Below are positions 25,010 to 33,863 of a stretch of DNA of 40,160 bases, piece after piece (position 1 is the stretch's first letter; each line of letters starts with the position of its first letter). The notes below the pieces were generated by a model. The model saw nothing but the letters and a program-made list of their open reading frames with translations, was not told where the DNA came from and made no database searches. The stretch comes from Coprobacillus sp. CAG:698 (GTDB lineage: Bacteria > Bacillota_I > Bacilli_A > ML615J-28 > CAG-698), in the NCBI GenBank assembly GCA_000431235.1, contig HF988716.1:1-40160 (forward strand). Direction: 5' to 3'. Position numbers and translations under genes: made by a program.

Positions 25010-25675
25010 TCAATTAAGCTTTTCAATAGCTTTTTCTATAGCATCAAAATACCTTTCAATACTTTCATCTTCATCAAATTGTGCGAGTTCTATTCCATAA
25101 TCATTCTTTAACTTAAACGAAAAGGTTGGGTTCAGAATCATATCATTATCAGTAATCTTAATTTCAAAAGGATCAATTGTTGTCTCTCTTTCAATAGAAA
25201 TGGGAACAAGTAAAATCGGAGCATGCATTATTTCATTTGAAGAATCACTTTCAGTCCAGTTTATAAATCCAAATGCCATATAAGCAATATTTACACCTGT
25301 TTCTTCAAGCATATCTTTCGCTTTTTTGCTTATTTTCTGCAAACTAACACTAGGCTCAATCGAACTATTATAAATAAGAATCTGATTACACTTTTTGACT
25401 TTATTAGAATACTTTTCAATAAAATCATCTTTTGTTAGATGTTCTTCTTCTAATTCTTCATTTTGATCATCAAAATCGTCGTCAAACTCATCACTTATTT
25501 TCGAATCATATATTTCAAGTGTCTTAGAATGTTCAACCTTCGAAAATAATGTATAAATGTCAGGATATACAACTTCTACTGTACCATATTTTGTATTCTT
25601 GAAATTAATTAAATTGTTTCTTTTACCAGTATCTAATAATAAATCTGCCCATTTCTTTAACTTGTTATCATTCAT
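25010..25675 (-). CDS. DUF4011 N-terminal fragment ending at in-frame TGA
   Basis: 221 residues. The diagnostic start is KKWADLLLDTGKRNNLINFKNTK, followed by an acidic insert (EFDDDFDDQNEELEEE) and the beta-rich rest of DUF4011 ending EKAIEKLN. AGAGGG lies about nine bases before ATG 25675. Alone it would lack all helicase and nuclease motifs. Confidence 0.8.
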   Translation of the reverse strand: MNDNKLKKWADLLLDTGKRNNLINFKNTKYGTVEVVYPDIYTLFSKVEHSKTLEIYDSKISDEFDDDFDDQNEELEEEHLTKDDFIEKYSNKVKKCNQILIYNSSIEPSVSLQKISKKAKDMLEETGVNIAYMAFGFINWTESDSSNEIMHAPILLVPISIERETTIDPFEIKITDNDMILNPTFSFKLKNDYGIELAQFDEDESIERYFDAIEKAIEKLN

Positions 25676-25763
25676 TAATTTGCCCTCTTCTATTATATCT
25701 TTTTTGTAAAATAAAATATTTTGGTTAATAAAATTAAGTATTATTTCATTATCCTTAATATTT

Positions 25764-25793
25764 ATTATATTACATTAATACAAAAAAGTCCAA
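25764..25793 (-). promoter_or_regulatory. Promoter of the DUF4011-helicase gene
   Basis: Minus strand: TTGGAC (25793..25788), an 18-base spacer beginning TTTTTT, then TATAAT (25769..25764). It is the same -35, T-tract and spacer length as the promoter of the Hachiman operon at 19298-19327. Confidence 0.7.
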
Positions 25794-25837
25794 CCTTTTA
25801 TTTGTAATTAATACAAATTATTATTTTTTTTTGCATA

Positions 25838-25866
25838 AGAAAAACTTAGTATATTGCAACTAAGTT
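25838..25866 (-). terminator. Terminator of the PLD-helicase/Nudix operon
   Basis: AACTTAG (25843-25849) pairs with CTAAGTT (25860-25866). On the minus strand TTTTTCTT follows. The stem abuts the Nudix stop codon. Confidence 0.75.
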
Positions 25867-26253
25867 CTATTTTATAATATAATTAACAATCTTTTTATCC
25901 GCCTCAGCAAAATCAATTTCTTGTAGTTGATCTTTGGCAAGCCACTTACAATCTATGTGTTCACTAAGAATTAATTCATCAAAAAGTGTGCATTTATAAA
26001 CTTTCATTTTTATCTTAAAAGTATTGTATTCGTGCTCAACTGTAAGTAAATACTTATCGACTCTTATTGTCCCATTTAGTTCTTCTTTAATCTCACGTAT
26101 AAGTGCCTCTTCATCGGTTTCACCAGTTTCAACTTTTCCGCCTGGAAATTCCCATTTAAAAGCACATTCACCTTTAGGACCTCTTTGGCAGCAGAAAATT
26201 AGTCCATTCTTTTCAATTACAGCAGCTACAACTTCATAATATTTTTTATCCAC
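25867..26253 (-). CDS. Nudix hydrolase, MutT-type (d)NTP pyrophosphohydrolase
   Basis: 128 residues. The Nudix box GKVETGETDEEALIREIKEEL lies at about 39-59 and matches GX5EX7REUXEEXGU. The N-terminal VVAAVIEKNGLIFCCQR and the CxWEFPGG region resemble MutT/8-oxo-dGTP diphosphatases. The start is GTG 26253 with GAGGAG five bases upstream, two bases after the stop of the helicase gene, so the two are translationally linked. MutT-like proteins are commonly seen beside DUF3427 helicases, which suggests a shared system rather than a housekeeping role. Confidence 0.92.
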   Translation of the reverse strand: MDKKYYEVVAAVIEKNGLIFCCQRGPKGECAFKWEFPGGKVETGETDEEALIREIKEELNGTIRVDKYLLTVEHEYNTFKIKMKVYKCTLFDELILSEHIDCKWLAKDQLQEIDFAEADKKIVNYIIK

Positions 26254-26255
26254 TT

Positions 26256-29009
26256 TTACTCCTCATCTGGTATTTCAAAATCCAAGTAATATTCTTTATC
26301 AACTTTGTTATCCAATAATACATCAAATGTCATTGTACTACTTTCACCATTTTTAGTTTCTCTCATATTAGTAAATTTACCAGTACCAAAGTAAGTAAAT
26401 GGTAAGGTAATACCATCCTGTTCATCCATTTTTCTAACAAATAAATGAACAATTTTTGTATTTATAAGCTTCTTGCCAGAAGTATTTGATGTTGTTGTTC
26501 CATTTACACTTTCCCATTGGAAAACTTTACTTGATAAGAATTTATCCTTATAATTTAATTTTTCTTCTTTACTTTTATCTTTTTTTAGCCCTACAAAAAG
26601 ATAAGTAACTCCATTATCATAAGTTTTTGTTCCTAATTGATATAGTAAACTATCTTCTAACAAAATTCTAAATATTTGTTCTTTGTAATAATTACCCATC
26701 AATTTAAAGGATCCTTCAAATTCTCCAAAGTCATTCTCATATTTTGTGATAGCATAATCAATTAAATCATTTAAATATGATTTTAAGTCATTACTTAAAA
26801 TACTTATATTTAATTTATTGTTTGCGGTCAAGACTTTATCTTTTATTAACATTGTCAATGCATGATTTAATGTATCTAAAGTAACTTTTTTAGATTCATC
26901 TACTAAGCTATCTAAATTTACTTCATTTGAATTTACTAGATCTCTTAATATTAACATTTCATCATATCTAACTATTGGAAGAAGATCAGATATTTCATTA
27001 ATTAATTCAATTTCATTGTCATTGAAATAAGGAATATTATCTTCACCTATTTTCTTTAAGAAACAATAATAAGATCTATTTTTCTTATTATAAACTTTTG
27101 ATTTTATAAATCTTATCAAGTCTGGTGCTAATTCTGAATCAATATAATCCATATGTGATGGATATGTATCAATTTGCATAAACTTTTTAAAGTTATCATA
27201 ATCAGCCTTCAAAATATTAACTTTATTAAAGTTTTGTTTATTTATATAATCAATTATTTCAATTTTTGAAAGATTATCAAAAAAGATTTCTACACCAGGT
27301 ATATTTAAATTTGCGAAATTCGATCCAACTAAATCAGCTAAATACTTTTTCTCCATATATGATGCTTTACCTAATGTTCCTAGGGCCACAGCAATTTGAA
27401 CAGATCTATCATAATTATTACCAATAAAGTCAAGAACTGTAACATATTCTTTTTGAGGATATTTTCTTAATCCTCTTCCTAGTTGTTGCAAGAAAACTGT
27501 TTGCGATTCAGTTGGTCTCAAAAATAAAACCATATTTACAGATGGAATATCTATTCCTTCATTTAATATATCTACAGCACATATTATCTGTAACTGAGAT
27601 AAATCATTTTGTAAATCATCAAATGCCTTTATTCTTTCACCTAAATCGTTATTACCTGTTAATGCTACCGCACTATATCCCATTTCATTAAAACCATTAG
27701 CCATCATTTGACAATGCTCTACAGTATTACAAAAAGCTAATGCTTTTAACTTTGTATTTTCTTTTTTGTGTTTTATTATCTGAGAAATTATAAAGTCAAT
27801 GTTTACTGATTTTGCGATTTCACGAGATATTTTTGCTTTATCATTACTGCTATAATCAGCATACGTATCACGAATACCATAGTAATGAAATGGTACAACC
27901 AAATCATATAATATAGCATCACGTAATCTAAGTTCAAAAGGAATGTTATTTTCAAATAATCCCATTACATCTTTGTTATCCATTCTCTCAGGAGTTGCTG
28001 TTAATCCAAGTAAGAAAGATGGAGTAAAATATGAGAAAATTTTCATACCTGTATCTGCCATTATATGATGAACTTCATCATATACTATATACTCAAATTC
28101 ATTTTTATCGAATTCATCTAAATGCTTAGCAAGCATTATTGATGTTGCAAAAATGAAATCACAATTTATTTCTTGAGTTTCACCTGTATAATACCCATAT
28201 GTACGATTAAAGCCGAATACATTTTTAAAAGTTGATATTGCACCCTTTAAAATTGCATCCCTGTGAACAACATATAAAAGTTTTCTAGGATTAAAATTTC
28301 TTGCATCTAAAGCTGCTAGATAAGTTTTACCTGATCCAGTAGCTGCTACAACTAAAGCTTTGTTAGTGCCTAAATCACGATATCTTCTTATCTCTTTTAG
28401 GGCTGTTCTTTGCATAACATTAGGAACTACAGGAGAGATATCATCATTAAAATAATCCATATCCCATTTTACAATAGAATACATCAGAGCTTTTTTATAT
28501 TTTTCAATCAAATCAGATGTTAAAGGAAATGTATTAGAATATAGTTTATTAAATTCATTTATCACTTCACCAATAATTGTAACATCATTATTTCTATATA
28601 AAGAAACATTCCATTCAATATTTTTTAGTATTGCATATCTAGTTATATTTGTACTTCCTATGATGACTTCTGTTACATCATCATATACAAAAATATAACC
28701 TTTTGTGTGAAAACCGCTATCACCAAAACATTTATAATCTAAATGGCATTCAAAGTTTTTGTACTCTTTTTGCCATAATAAAAACTTATTTAAAGATGGA
28801 ATATCAGTAAAATTTTGATATGTTGAGGTAATAAAACTTACTATTGCACCTCTTTTTAAACATTCTTCAAGTTCTTTTTCAAATAGAGATAATCCAGCTT
28901 TTTTTATAAAACTAACTGAAATATAACACATTTTGCAGTGTTTAAAAGAATCTTTAATTTTATCTAAAAATTTTATTTCTGTATTGTTAGTTATTAGAAT
29001 ATCTTTCAT
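26256..29009 (-). CDS. PLD nuclease - SF2 helicase - DUF3427 protein
   Basis: 917 residues. An N-terminal phospholipase-D-type domain has the HxK motif FHTKGYIF (His101, Lys103) and the GSTN pair (118-121). A ResIII-like SF2 helicase follows, with Walker A ATGSGKT (223-229), DEVHH, LTATPER and QQLGRGLRK. The C-terminal 350 residues match DUF3427 in layout. Proteins of this type occur in defence islands and are thought to cut or unwind foreign nucleic acid. SD GAGGAGG lies about eight bases before ATG 29009. The operon continues into the Nudix gene. Confidence 0.88.
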   Translation of the reverse strand: MKDILITNNTEIKFLDKIKDSFKHCKMCYISVSFIKKAGLSLFEKELEECLKRGAIVSFITSTYQNFTDIPSLNKFLLWQKEYKNFECHLDYKCFGDSGFHTKGYIFVYDDVTEVIIGSTNITRYAILKNIEWNVSLYRNNDVTIIGEVINEFNKLYSNTFPLTSDLIEKYKKALMYSIVKWDMDYFNDDISPVVPNVMQRTALKEIRRYRDLGTNKALVVAATGSGKTYLAALDARNFNPRKLLYVVHRDAILKGAISTFKNVFGFNRTYGYYTGETQEINCDFIFATSIMLAKHLDEFDKNEFEYIVYDEVHHIMADTGMKIFSYFTPSFLLGLTATPERMDNKDVMGLFENNIPFELRLRDAILYDLVVPFHYYGIRDTYADYSSNDKAKISREIAKSVNIDFIISQIIKHKKENTKLKALAFCNTVEHCQMMANGFNEMGYSAVALTGNNDLGERIKAFDDLQNDLSQLQIICAVDILNEGIDIPSVNMVLFLRPTESQTVFLQQLGRGLRKYPQKEYVTVLDFIGNNYDRSVQIAVALGTLGKASYMEKKYLADLVGSNFANLNIPGVEIFFDNLSKIEIIDYINKQNFNKVNILKADYDNFKKFMQIDTYPSHMDYIDSELAPDLIRFIKSKVYNKKNRSYYCFLKKIGEDNIPYFNDNEIELINEISDLLPIVRYDEMLILRDLVNSNEVNLDSLVDESKKVTLDTLNHALTMLIKDKVLTANNKLNISILSNDLKSYLNDLIDYAITKYENDFGEFEGSFKLMGNYYKEQIFRILLEDSLLYQLGTKTYDNGVTYLFVGLKKDKSKEEKLNYKDKFLSSKVFQWESVNGTTTSNTSGKKLINTKIVHLFVRKMDEQDGITLPFTYFGTGKFTNMRETKNGESSTMTFDVLLDNKVDKEYYLDFEIPDEE

Positions 29010-29042
29010 CGCACAAACCTCCTCTCAGGATATGTTATACCC

Positions 29043-29074
29043 TCTCACAACATGTTATTGTGATGAGTTATCAC
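29043..29074. promoter_or_regulatory. Nested dyads upstream of the PLD-helicase gene
   Basis: GTGATGAGTTATCAC (29060-29074) has five-base perfect arms. It overlaps a second imperfect dyad, CACAAC...ATTGTG, centred on the palindrome AACATGTT. No clear -10/-35 pair was found nearby, so this may be an operator for a regulator located elsewhere. Confidence 0.35.
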
Positions 29075-29080
29075 TTTATG

Positions 29081-29989
29081 TTATTTAATTAAATCCTTAC
29101 CCAAAATCTTTGGACATCCAACTCTAAAGGTTGGACCATTATATTCATCTTCATATTTATCATGAGTTAAACAAGCTTGATTTGCTGAAAGTATTGCTTG
29201 AACTGACATGTACAAACATGTATCAGTATAATCCCATGAATATGCTTTTGAAATTAATCTTTGTAATTCATTATAGCCTCTAATTATTGCCTGATTAGCA
29301 CAATCACCAAAAGTATTAACAAACCAAGCATCCTTTGTCTCAGTCACAGGATAATTCAACTCAAAATTCTTTATTATACTAACTTTAATAGTAATAACTC
29401 CTGATATTTCAATTCCAGTACCACTTATTTCTCCATCACCCATAAGTGCATGAATATCACCCATTGCAAGCAATGCTCCATCCACTCTTACAGGAAAATA
29501 CACTGTACTACCTTTAGTGATTATATTCGAATCCATGTTACCACCACAATCAAAAGACTTACCTGAACTAATTTCTAATGACTCATGAGCAGTACCTATT
29601 ACTCCAATCATCGGATTAATGTCTATTGTTAGATCATTGAATTTAACTTTATCATCTTTAACTTCAAAAGTTTTAGTTCTCAGCTCTGTTTTGTCTCTTA
29701 AGGCTCCACAGCCTTTAAAAGTACAAACAAAACCAACATTATCAACTTTTATGTTGAGTATTTCAACTTTTAAAACATCTCCAGGTTTAGCATCATTAAC
29801 ATATATAGGACCTGTAGCTGGATTTGAATGTATAGATGCTAATTTGCATCTATCATTTTCAGATCTATACATATTAGAATAACAATCTAATGTATAAACA
29901 TCAATAGTATCATTATCATCACAATACAAAGCAGGTTTGTTGTTTTTTGAAAATGTATATATATAATTATCTTTTAAGACTTTATTCAT
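29081..29989 (-). CDS. Acetamidase/formamidase family protein
   Basis: 302 residues of the FmdA/AmdA fold, which hydrolyses formamide or short amides to ammonia and the acid. Landmarks are HSNPATGPIYVNDAKPGDVL near 55-74, the Gly/Asp-rich SFDCGGNMDSN, VYFPVRVDGALLAMGDIHALMGDGEISG around 165-195, and a C-terminal SVQAILSANQACLTHD. All match the family in order, and the length is normal. It begins three bases from the SGNH hydrolase gene stop, so the two are co-transcribed. It looks metabolic and unrelated to the surrounding nucleic-acid enzymes. The substrate is unknown. Confidence 0.9.
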   Translation of the reverse strand: MNKVLKDNYIYTFSKNNKPALYCDDNDTIDVYTLDCYSNMYRSENDRCKLASIHSNPATGPIYVNDAKPGDVLKVEILNIKVDNVGFVCTFKGCGALRDKTELRTKTFEVKDDKVKFNDLTIDINPMIGVIGTAHESLEISSGKSFDCGGNMDSNIITKGSTVYFPVRVDGALLAMGDIHALMGDGEISGTGIEISGVITIKVSIIKNFELNYPVTETKDAWFVNTFGDCANQAIIRGYNELQRLISKAYSWDYTDTCLYMSVQAILSANQACLTHDKYEDEYNGPTFRVGCPKILGKDLIK

Positions 29990-29992
29990 ATA

Positions 29993-30640
29993 TTAATTAC
30001 CTTTCGTTTTATTTTCTAATTTAAGAAATGTTTCTAAAAAACTAGAACTAATCACTTCACTCCCACAAATAGTAGGATGAACGCCATCATATAAGTAATA
30101 ATCATTACCATTTACCTTTCCTAACTTGTCAAGTTTTACTTGTAATGGTATAAAAGGAATATCCCTTTCACAGCACATTATACGTATTTTATCAGAATAT
30201 GTATAGATTTCTTTAAACTTATCAATATTTTCAATTGTTTCTTTACCTTCTAAAAAGAAAGGCTCCATAACAATAAACTTAACATTAGGTAGTCTTTCAA
30301 GTGTTTCCTCAATCATCATTTTATAAATATTAATAAATCTTTTAATATCTACACCATTTTGATTGTAAATCTCATGCCATATATCATTAATACCAATTAA
30401 AACAACTACATAATCAGGATTTTCGTTCCATACATCACTTTTAATGCGTGCATAAACATCGACTATACGACTTCCAGAAATACCTTTATTCACAAGTTTA
30501 TATTCGTGTGGATAATTAGTTGATAAAAATGCTTCAGTAAGAAAAACATGAGAAAAGCCATAACTTGATGGATGATCTGAACATTCTCTATTTCTCTTCA
30601 TATCTGTAATTGAATCACCAATAAATACTATTTTTTTCAT
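29993..30640 (-). CDS. SGNH/GDSL-family hydrolase
   Basis: 215 residues. Block I FIGDSITD (catalytic Ser about residue 9), block II GISGSR, block III IGINDIW (Asn) and block V DGVHPT (Asp, His) are all present, which is the complete SGNH set. There is no signal peptide, so it is cytoplasmic. Family members are lipases, carbohydrate esterases or acyl hydrolases, and the substrate cannot be read. AAAGGAG lies nine bases before ATG 30640. It lies 39 bases downstream of the UvrD-type helicase and just upstream of the formamidase. Confidence 0.92.
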   Translation of the reverse strand: MKKIVFIGDSITDMKRNRECSDHPSSYGFSHVFLTEAFLSTNYPHEYKLVNKGISGSRIVDVYARIKSDVWNENPDYVVVLIGINDIWHEIYNQNGVDIKRFINIYKMMIEETLERLPNVKFIVMEPFFLEGKETIENIDKFKEIYTYSDKIRIMCCERDIPFIPLQVKLDKLGKVNGNDYYLYDGVHPTICGSEVISSSFLETFLKLENKTKGN

Positions 30641-30679
30641 GTTTTGCTTCTCCTTTATTTACATTTTTATTGTATTTTC

Positions 30680-33600
30680 TTAATTAACTATTTCTGAATA
30701 AATTATTTTTATATTGTTATCTGAGATTTCCTTCTTTAAAACACTAAGAGAATTATAGTCATTTGTATCAACTTTAAATATACCTTTTTCAATCAATATA
30801 TTTATTAGTCTTGCAATATGTTTTGAATACTTATTTTCTATCATGCCATAATCTTCATCTTTATTCATTTTAAATGCTTCTAAAGATTTATCCTTAAGAC
30901 CACATAGGAAATTCTTTAATGAATATATATTAAATTTGAATTTATATTTCTTCTCACTGCATTCCACAATACTAACTATAGATAGTATCAATTTCTTTAC
31001 TGGATAACTCATTAGAGTAATTGTATCTAGTGATTGATTTTCCTCTGCAAATTCAATTGTATTGAATTCATTTTCATAGCAATCAGGAAAAACAGAATAC
31101 ATGCAACCTGTTTTATCCTCTTTGTAGTTTGTGCACCCGAGCATTCTTCTACCCGAATCAACGCCATATTTATCTTTTATTCTCTTTACAACTAAATATC
31201 CATCTTCACACTCTGGGCACTTGCAAATGGCCATTTTTCCACCCATTAAATCATTAGTAACAAATCCACATATTTCTGGATCATTTGAACATATCCATAG
31301 AGATTTATCATCAAATTTCTTTAATTTACTCTTTCTCTTTTGTAATGGATACCCACATATAGGACATTTATATTTTATTTCATTTTCTCTTGTAGGTGAT
31401 AAAGCATCACCATATAATGGAATATTAGGGTGTGCATCTTTTAACTCTAAAATGAACTCTGAAGTATGATGCATTGGAGAAACAATATACACCTTATTTT
31501 TAGTTCTTGTTAAAGCGACATAAAATAATCTTCTTTCCTCAGCATAATTCATTGATTCATCTTCTTTTATTACTAATTTCATTATAGGATCATCATCTAT
31601 TTTTGATGGAAAACCTAAAATATTATCTTTACCATTAATAATTACCACATTATCATATCCTAGACCTTTACTACTATGAGCAGTTAAATAGTGTAGATTT
31701 AGTTGTGGGAATTTTCTTGATTTTATTTGTTTTTTTGAAGAATCAAATAAATCATCAAGCATACCTATTTTATAAAATTCAAATCCATATCTTCCAATTA
31801 ATAATACATCTTTCTTTTCAGGAAATTCAGTACATATAAGTTCTAAACATTTTTCAATTGCCAAACCTAAATTATGAAATGGTGAAACATTAGGCAATTG
31901 TTTGTACGAATCATCATAAGACACAAGTACAACAGGATCATCAAGTTTTTTATCAGATCTTAGTGATTTTTTAATTTGAATATCATTTTTCATAATAAAA
32001 TCACCTGCTATGTTAATTAATTCCTGTGAATTACGATATGTTTTAGTAATCTTTAAAACATTAGCATCTTTCACAATTTCTTTGAATCTAGTAAACAAAT
32101 CAATTCTCGAGCCGCTAAACGCATATATTGATTGCCAATCATCACCAACTGCAATTATTTTAGCATCAGACACCTTAACAAGTTTTTCACATAAATCATA
32201 TCTTTGTAAGGAAATATCTTGATATTCATCTACTAAAATATATTTATATGTTAACATCTCATTATTCTCTATTTTTTTATCTAAGACAATTAAAGCATCA
32301 TTTATCATATCCTCAAAATCTATAGCAGTATCGTCTTTTAATTTGTTATCATATTCCAAAGCACACTGATATGCAATATTTAAAAACAACTTTGTTCTTT
32401 CGTCATTGATTGTTTTCTTCCATTCATTGAACTTTAATAAAGAATAATTATCAATTTTCATTTTAGAAATAAAATCACAAATTAATATTATAAATTTATT
32501 AAAATATTTTTCCTGAGCGCTATTAATTATTTGCTTATATATTTCTTTTTTATCACGATTACAAAATGTTATTCCAGCTTTTTCTAGTTCTTCTTTTAAA
32601 TGTGTTATTAAATCACGTTTATCATTATACTTAGAAAAAGTATAAATTAGTTTTGTCCCATGTTCACGATGTAATAAAATCTTTTTATTAACACTGTTTT
32701 TATATTTTTCTAATTCTTCAGCTGTAAAACGTGGATTTTTACCATCTTGAGATATACCAAAATGTTCGAGATAAATTTCTTTACCATTTTGTTTAATTAA
32801 AAAATCAGGAGTATATACTTTAATTGAATCACTGAATCCGTACCTATAAATTGGTTCATATTCATAATCTATACCATTAATATAAAGATAATTAGCTATA
32901 CGACATTCGTCAATTGACCTTACTTTTTCATTATTTATTGTTCTTCTTGCTTTTGTTTGTTCTTCTTGATAATTTTTAATAGTTTGTTCCAAATCACTTT
33001 TCATCGTATAAAAACTATCATTGCTTAAAGCATTATATAAACTAACTGTATCAGATTCATTAAATGGTATTGATAAATATGAAGCAAAAAATAGTAATAT
33101 TTTTCCTAGAAAAACTTCATCATCAATCTTTTTAGATAAAAAATTCTTTATTACATCATATTTATATGATGGTGTAACAATTCTGTGTCTTATTTGTTCA
33201 TCATTTTTTATTATTGTATTACCAATTGAATGAAAGGTATTTATATTAACATTGATATTTAACTTCTTAAATCTAGATTTAAGCTCACCAGTTGCTTTTC
33301 TTGTAAAAGCTATGATTAAAATATCTTCAGGAGATACTACCTGTTTATCAATCAAAAACTTTACCTTTGCTTCTATTGTTGTAGTCTTTCCAGAACCAGC
33401 ACCAGCTACTACCAAAGTATAATCATCATCAGATAAAACAACTCTTCTTTGTTCTTCATCTAATAAAATATTAGGATCATCTTCTTTTAAAATTGAATCT
33501 AAATAATCCTTATCACTTACTAAATGTTTACTTATATAATTATTATTGTGCTCGCTAATTAGCTCATTCATTTTCTCATAATTATTATAATATTTAAGAA

Positions 33601-33832
33601 GTGAATTGTAATCTAATTTATTCTTCTTACAATATGATCTCAATAAGTCACTTTCAGAAAGAACTTTTATAGATTCATAGGTATCCTTAGATAAAATGCA
33701 TTTTGAAGAAACAAATTTTTTTGATAAATATATATCTTCATCTAATAATTTATTTAATGAATCATCAAAATTTTTAAACTCATTATACTGCACATTATCA
33801 GTTTTTTTGTTTTTATTAAAAAATAATCCCAT
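30680..33832 (-). CDS. UvrD/Rep-type SF1 helicase with nuclease-like insert and C-terminal zinc ribbons
   Basis: About 1,050 residues, helicase IV-like. Walker A is GAGSGKTT (about 141-148) and motif Ia is IIAFTRKATGEL. Motif II is DEYQDIS, motif III VGDDWQSIYAFSG, and motif VI ERRLFYVALTRTK. Between 1A and 2A lies an insert with YTPDFLI and IYLEHFGI that resembles a PD-(D/E)xK fold. The C-terminus has two topoisomerase-type zinc ribbons (CPICG...CSNDPEICG and CKCPECEDG...GCTNYKEDKTGC). It probably acts in repair or replication restart, possibly in defence. GTG 33844 overlaps the SD-like GGGTGG, so ATG 33832 is preferred. Confidence 0.9.
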   Translation of the reverse strand: MGLFFNKNKKTDNVQYNEFKNFDDSLNKLLDEDIYLSKKFVSSKCILSKDTYESIKVLSESDLLRSYCKKNKLDYNSLLKYYNNYEKMNELISEHNNNYISKHLVSDKDYLDSILKEDDPNILLDEEQRRVVLSDDDYTLVVAGAGSGKTTTIEAKVKFLIDKQVVSPEDILIIAFTRKATGELKSRFKKLNINVNINTFHSIGNTIIKNDEQIRHRIVTPSYKYDVIKNFLSKKIDDEVFLGKILLFFASYLSIPFNESDTVSLYNALSNDSFYTMKSDLEQTIKNYQEEQTKARRTINNEKVRSIDECRIANYLYINGIDYEYEPIYRYGFSDSIKVYTPDFLIKQNGKEIYLEHFGISQDGKNPRFTAEELEKYKNSVNKKILLHREHGTKLIYTFSKYNDKRDLITHLKEELEKAGITFCNRDKKEIYKQIINSAQEKYFNKFIILICDFISKMKIDNYSLLKFNEWKKTINDERTKLFLNIAYQCALEYDNKLKDDTAIDFEDMINDALIVLDKKIENNEMLTYKYILVDEYQDISLQRYDLCEKLVKVSDAKIIAVGDDWQSIYAFSGSRIDLFTRFKEIVKDANVLKITKTYRNSQELINIAGDFIMKNDIQIKKSLRSDKKLDDPVVLVSYDDSYKQLPNVSPFHNLGLAIEKCLELICTEFPEKKDVLLIGRYGFEFYKIGMLDDLFDSSKKQIKSRKFPQLNLHYLTAHSSKGLGYDNVVIINGKDNILGFPSKIDDDPIMKLVIKEDESMNYAEERRLFYVALTRTKNKVYIVSPMHHTSEFILELKDAHPNIPLYGDALSPTRENEIKYKCPICGYPLQKRKSKLKKFDDKSLWICSNDPEICGFVTNDLMGGKMAICKCPECEDGYLVVKRIKDKYGVDSGRRMLGCTNYKEDKTGCMYSVFPDCYENEFNTIEFAEENQSLDTITLMSYPVKKLILSIVSIVECSEKKYKFKFNIYSLKNFLCGLKDKSLEAFKMNKDEDYGMIENKYSKHIARLINILIEKGIFKVDTNDYNSLSVLKKEISDNNIKIIYSEIVN

Positions 33833-33863
33833 AATTGCTTCCACCCTTATTAAACATAGTATA

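Larger units (their letters stand above)
21086..25675 (-). pseudogene. DUF4011 - SF1 helicase - Vsr-like nuclease - DUF3320 protein, interrupted by one TGA
   Basis: A single frame of 1,529 codons is broken only by TGA at 25012..25010. Read through, it gives DUF4011 (WADLLLDTGKRNNLINF) and then EKLN-TGA-TISRECKIGTFSF. It continues with a Dna2-like SF1 helicase, a Vsr/DUF559-type nuclease and a DUF3320 tail. Relatives usually have Trp where the TGA falls (pattern W-x-V...lGxFsFxKxxMyxD), so TGG to TGA is the simplest change. Proteins of this architecture occur as single-gene anti-phage systems. Decay, UGA readthrough and sequencing error are the alternatives. Confidence 0.82.

Noticed and set aside
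25740..25757. Two-codon ORF (ATG AAA TAA) after AAGG in the DUF4011-gene leader, as a counterpart of the hamA leader ORF
   Set aside because: The spacing of three bases is too short for initiation and no hairpin follows it.
12852..33844. Integrated prophage or integrative element around the defence genes
   Set aside because: No integrase, transposase, capsid, tail, terminase, tRNA attachment site or flanking direct repeat was recognised.
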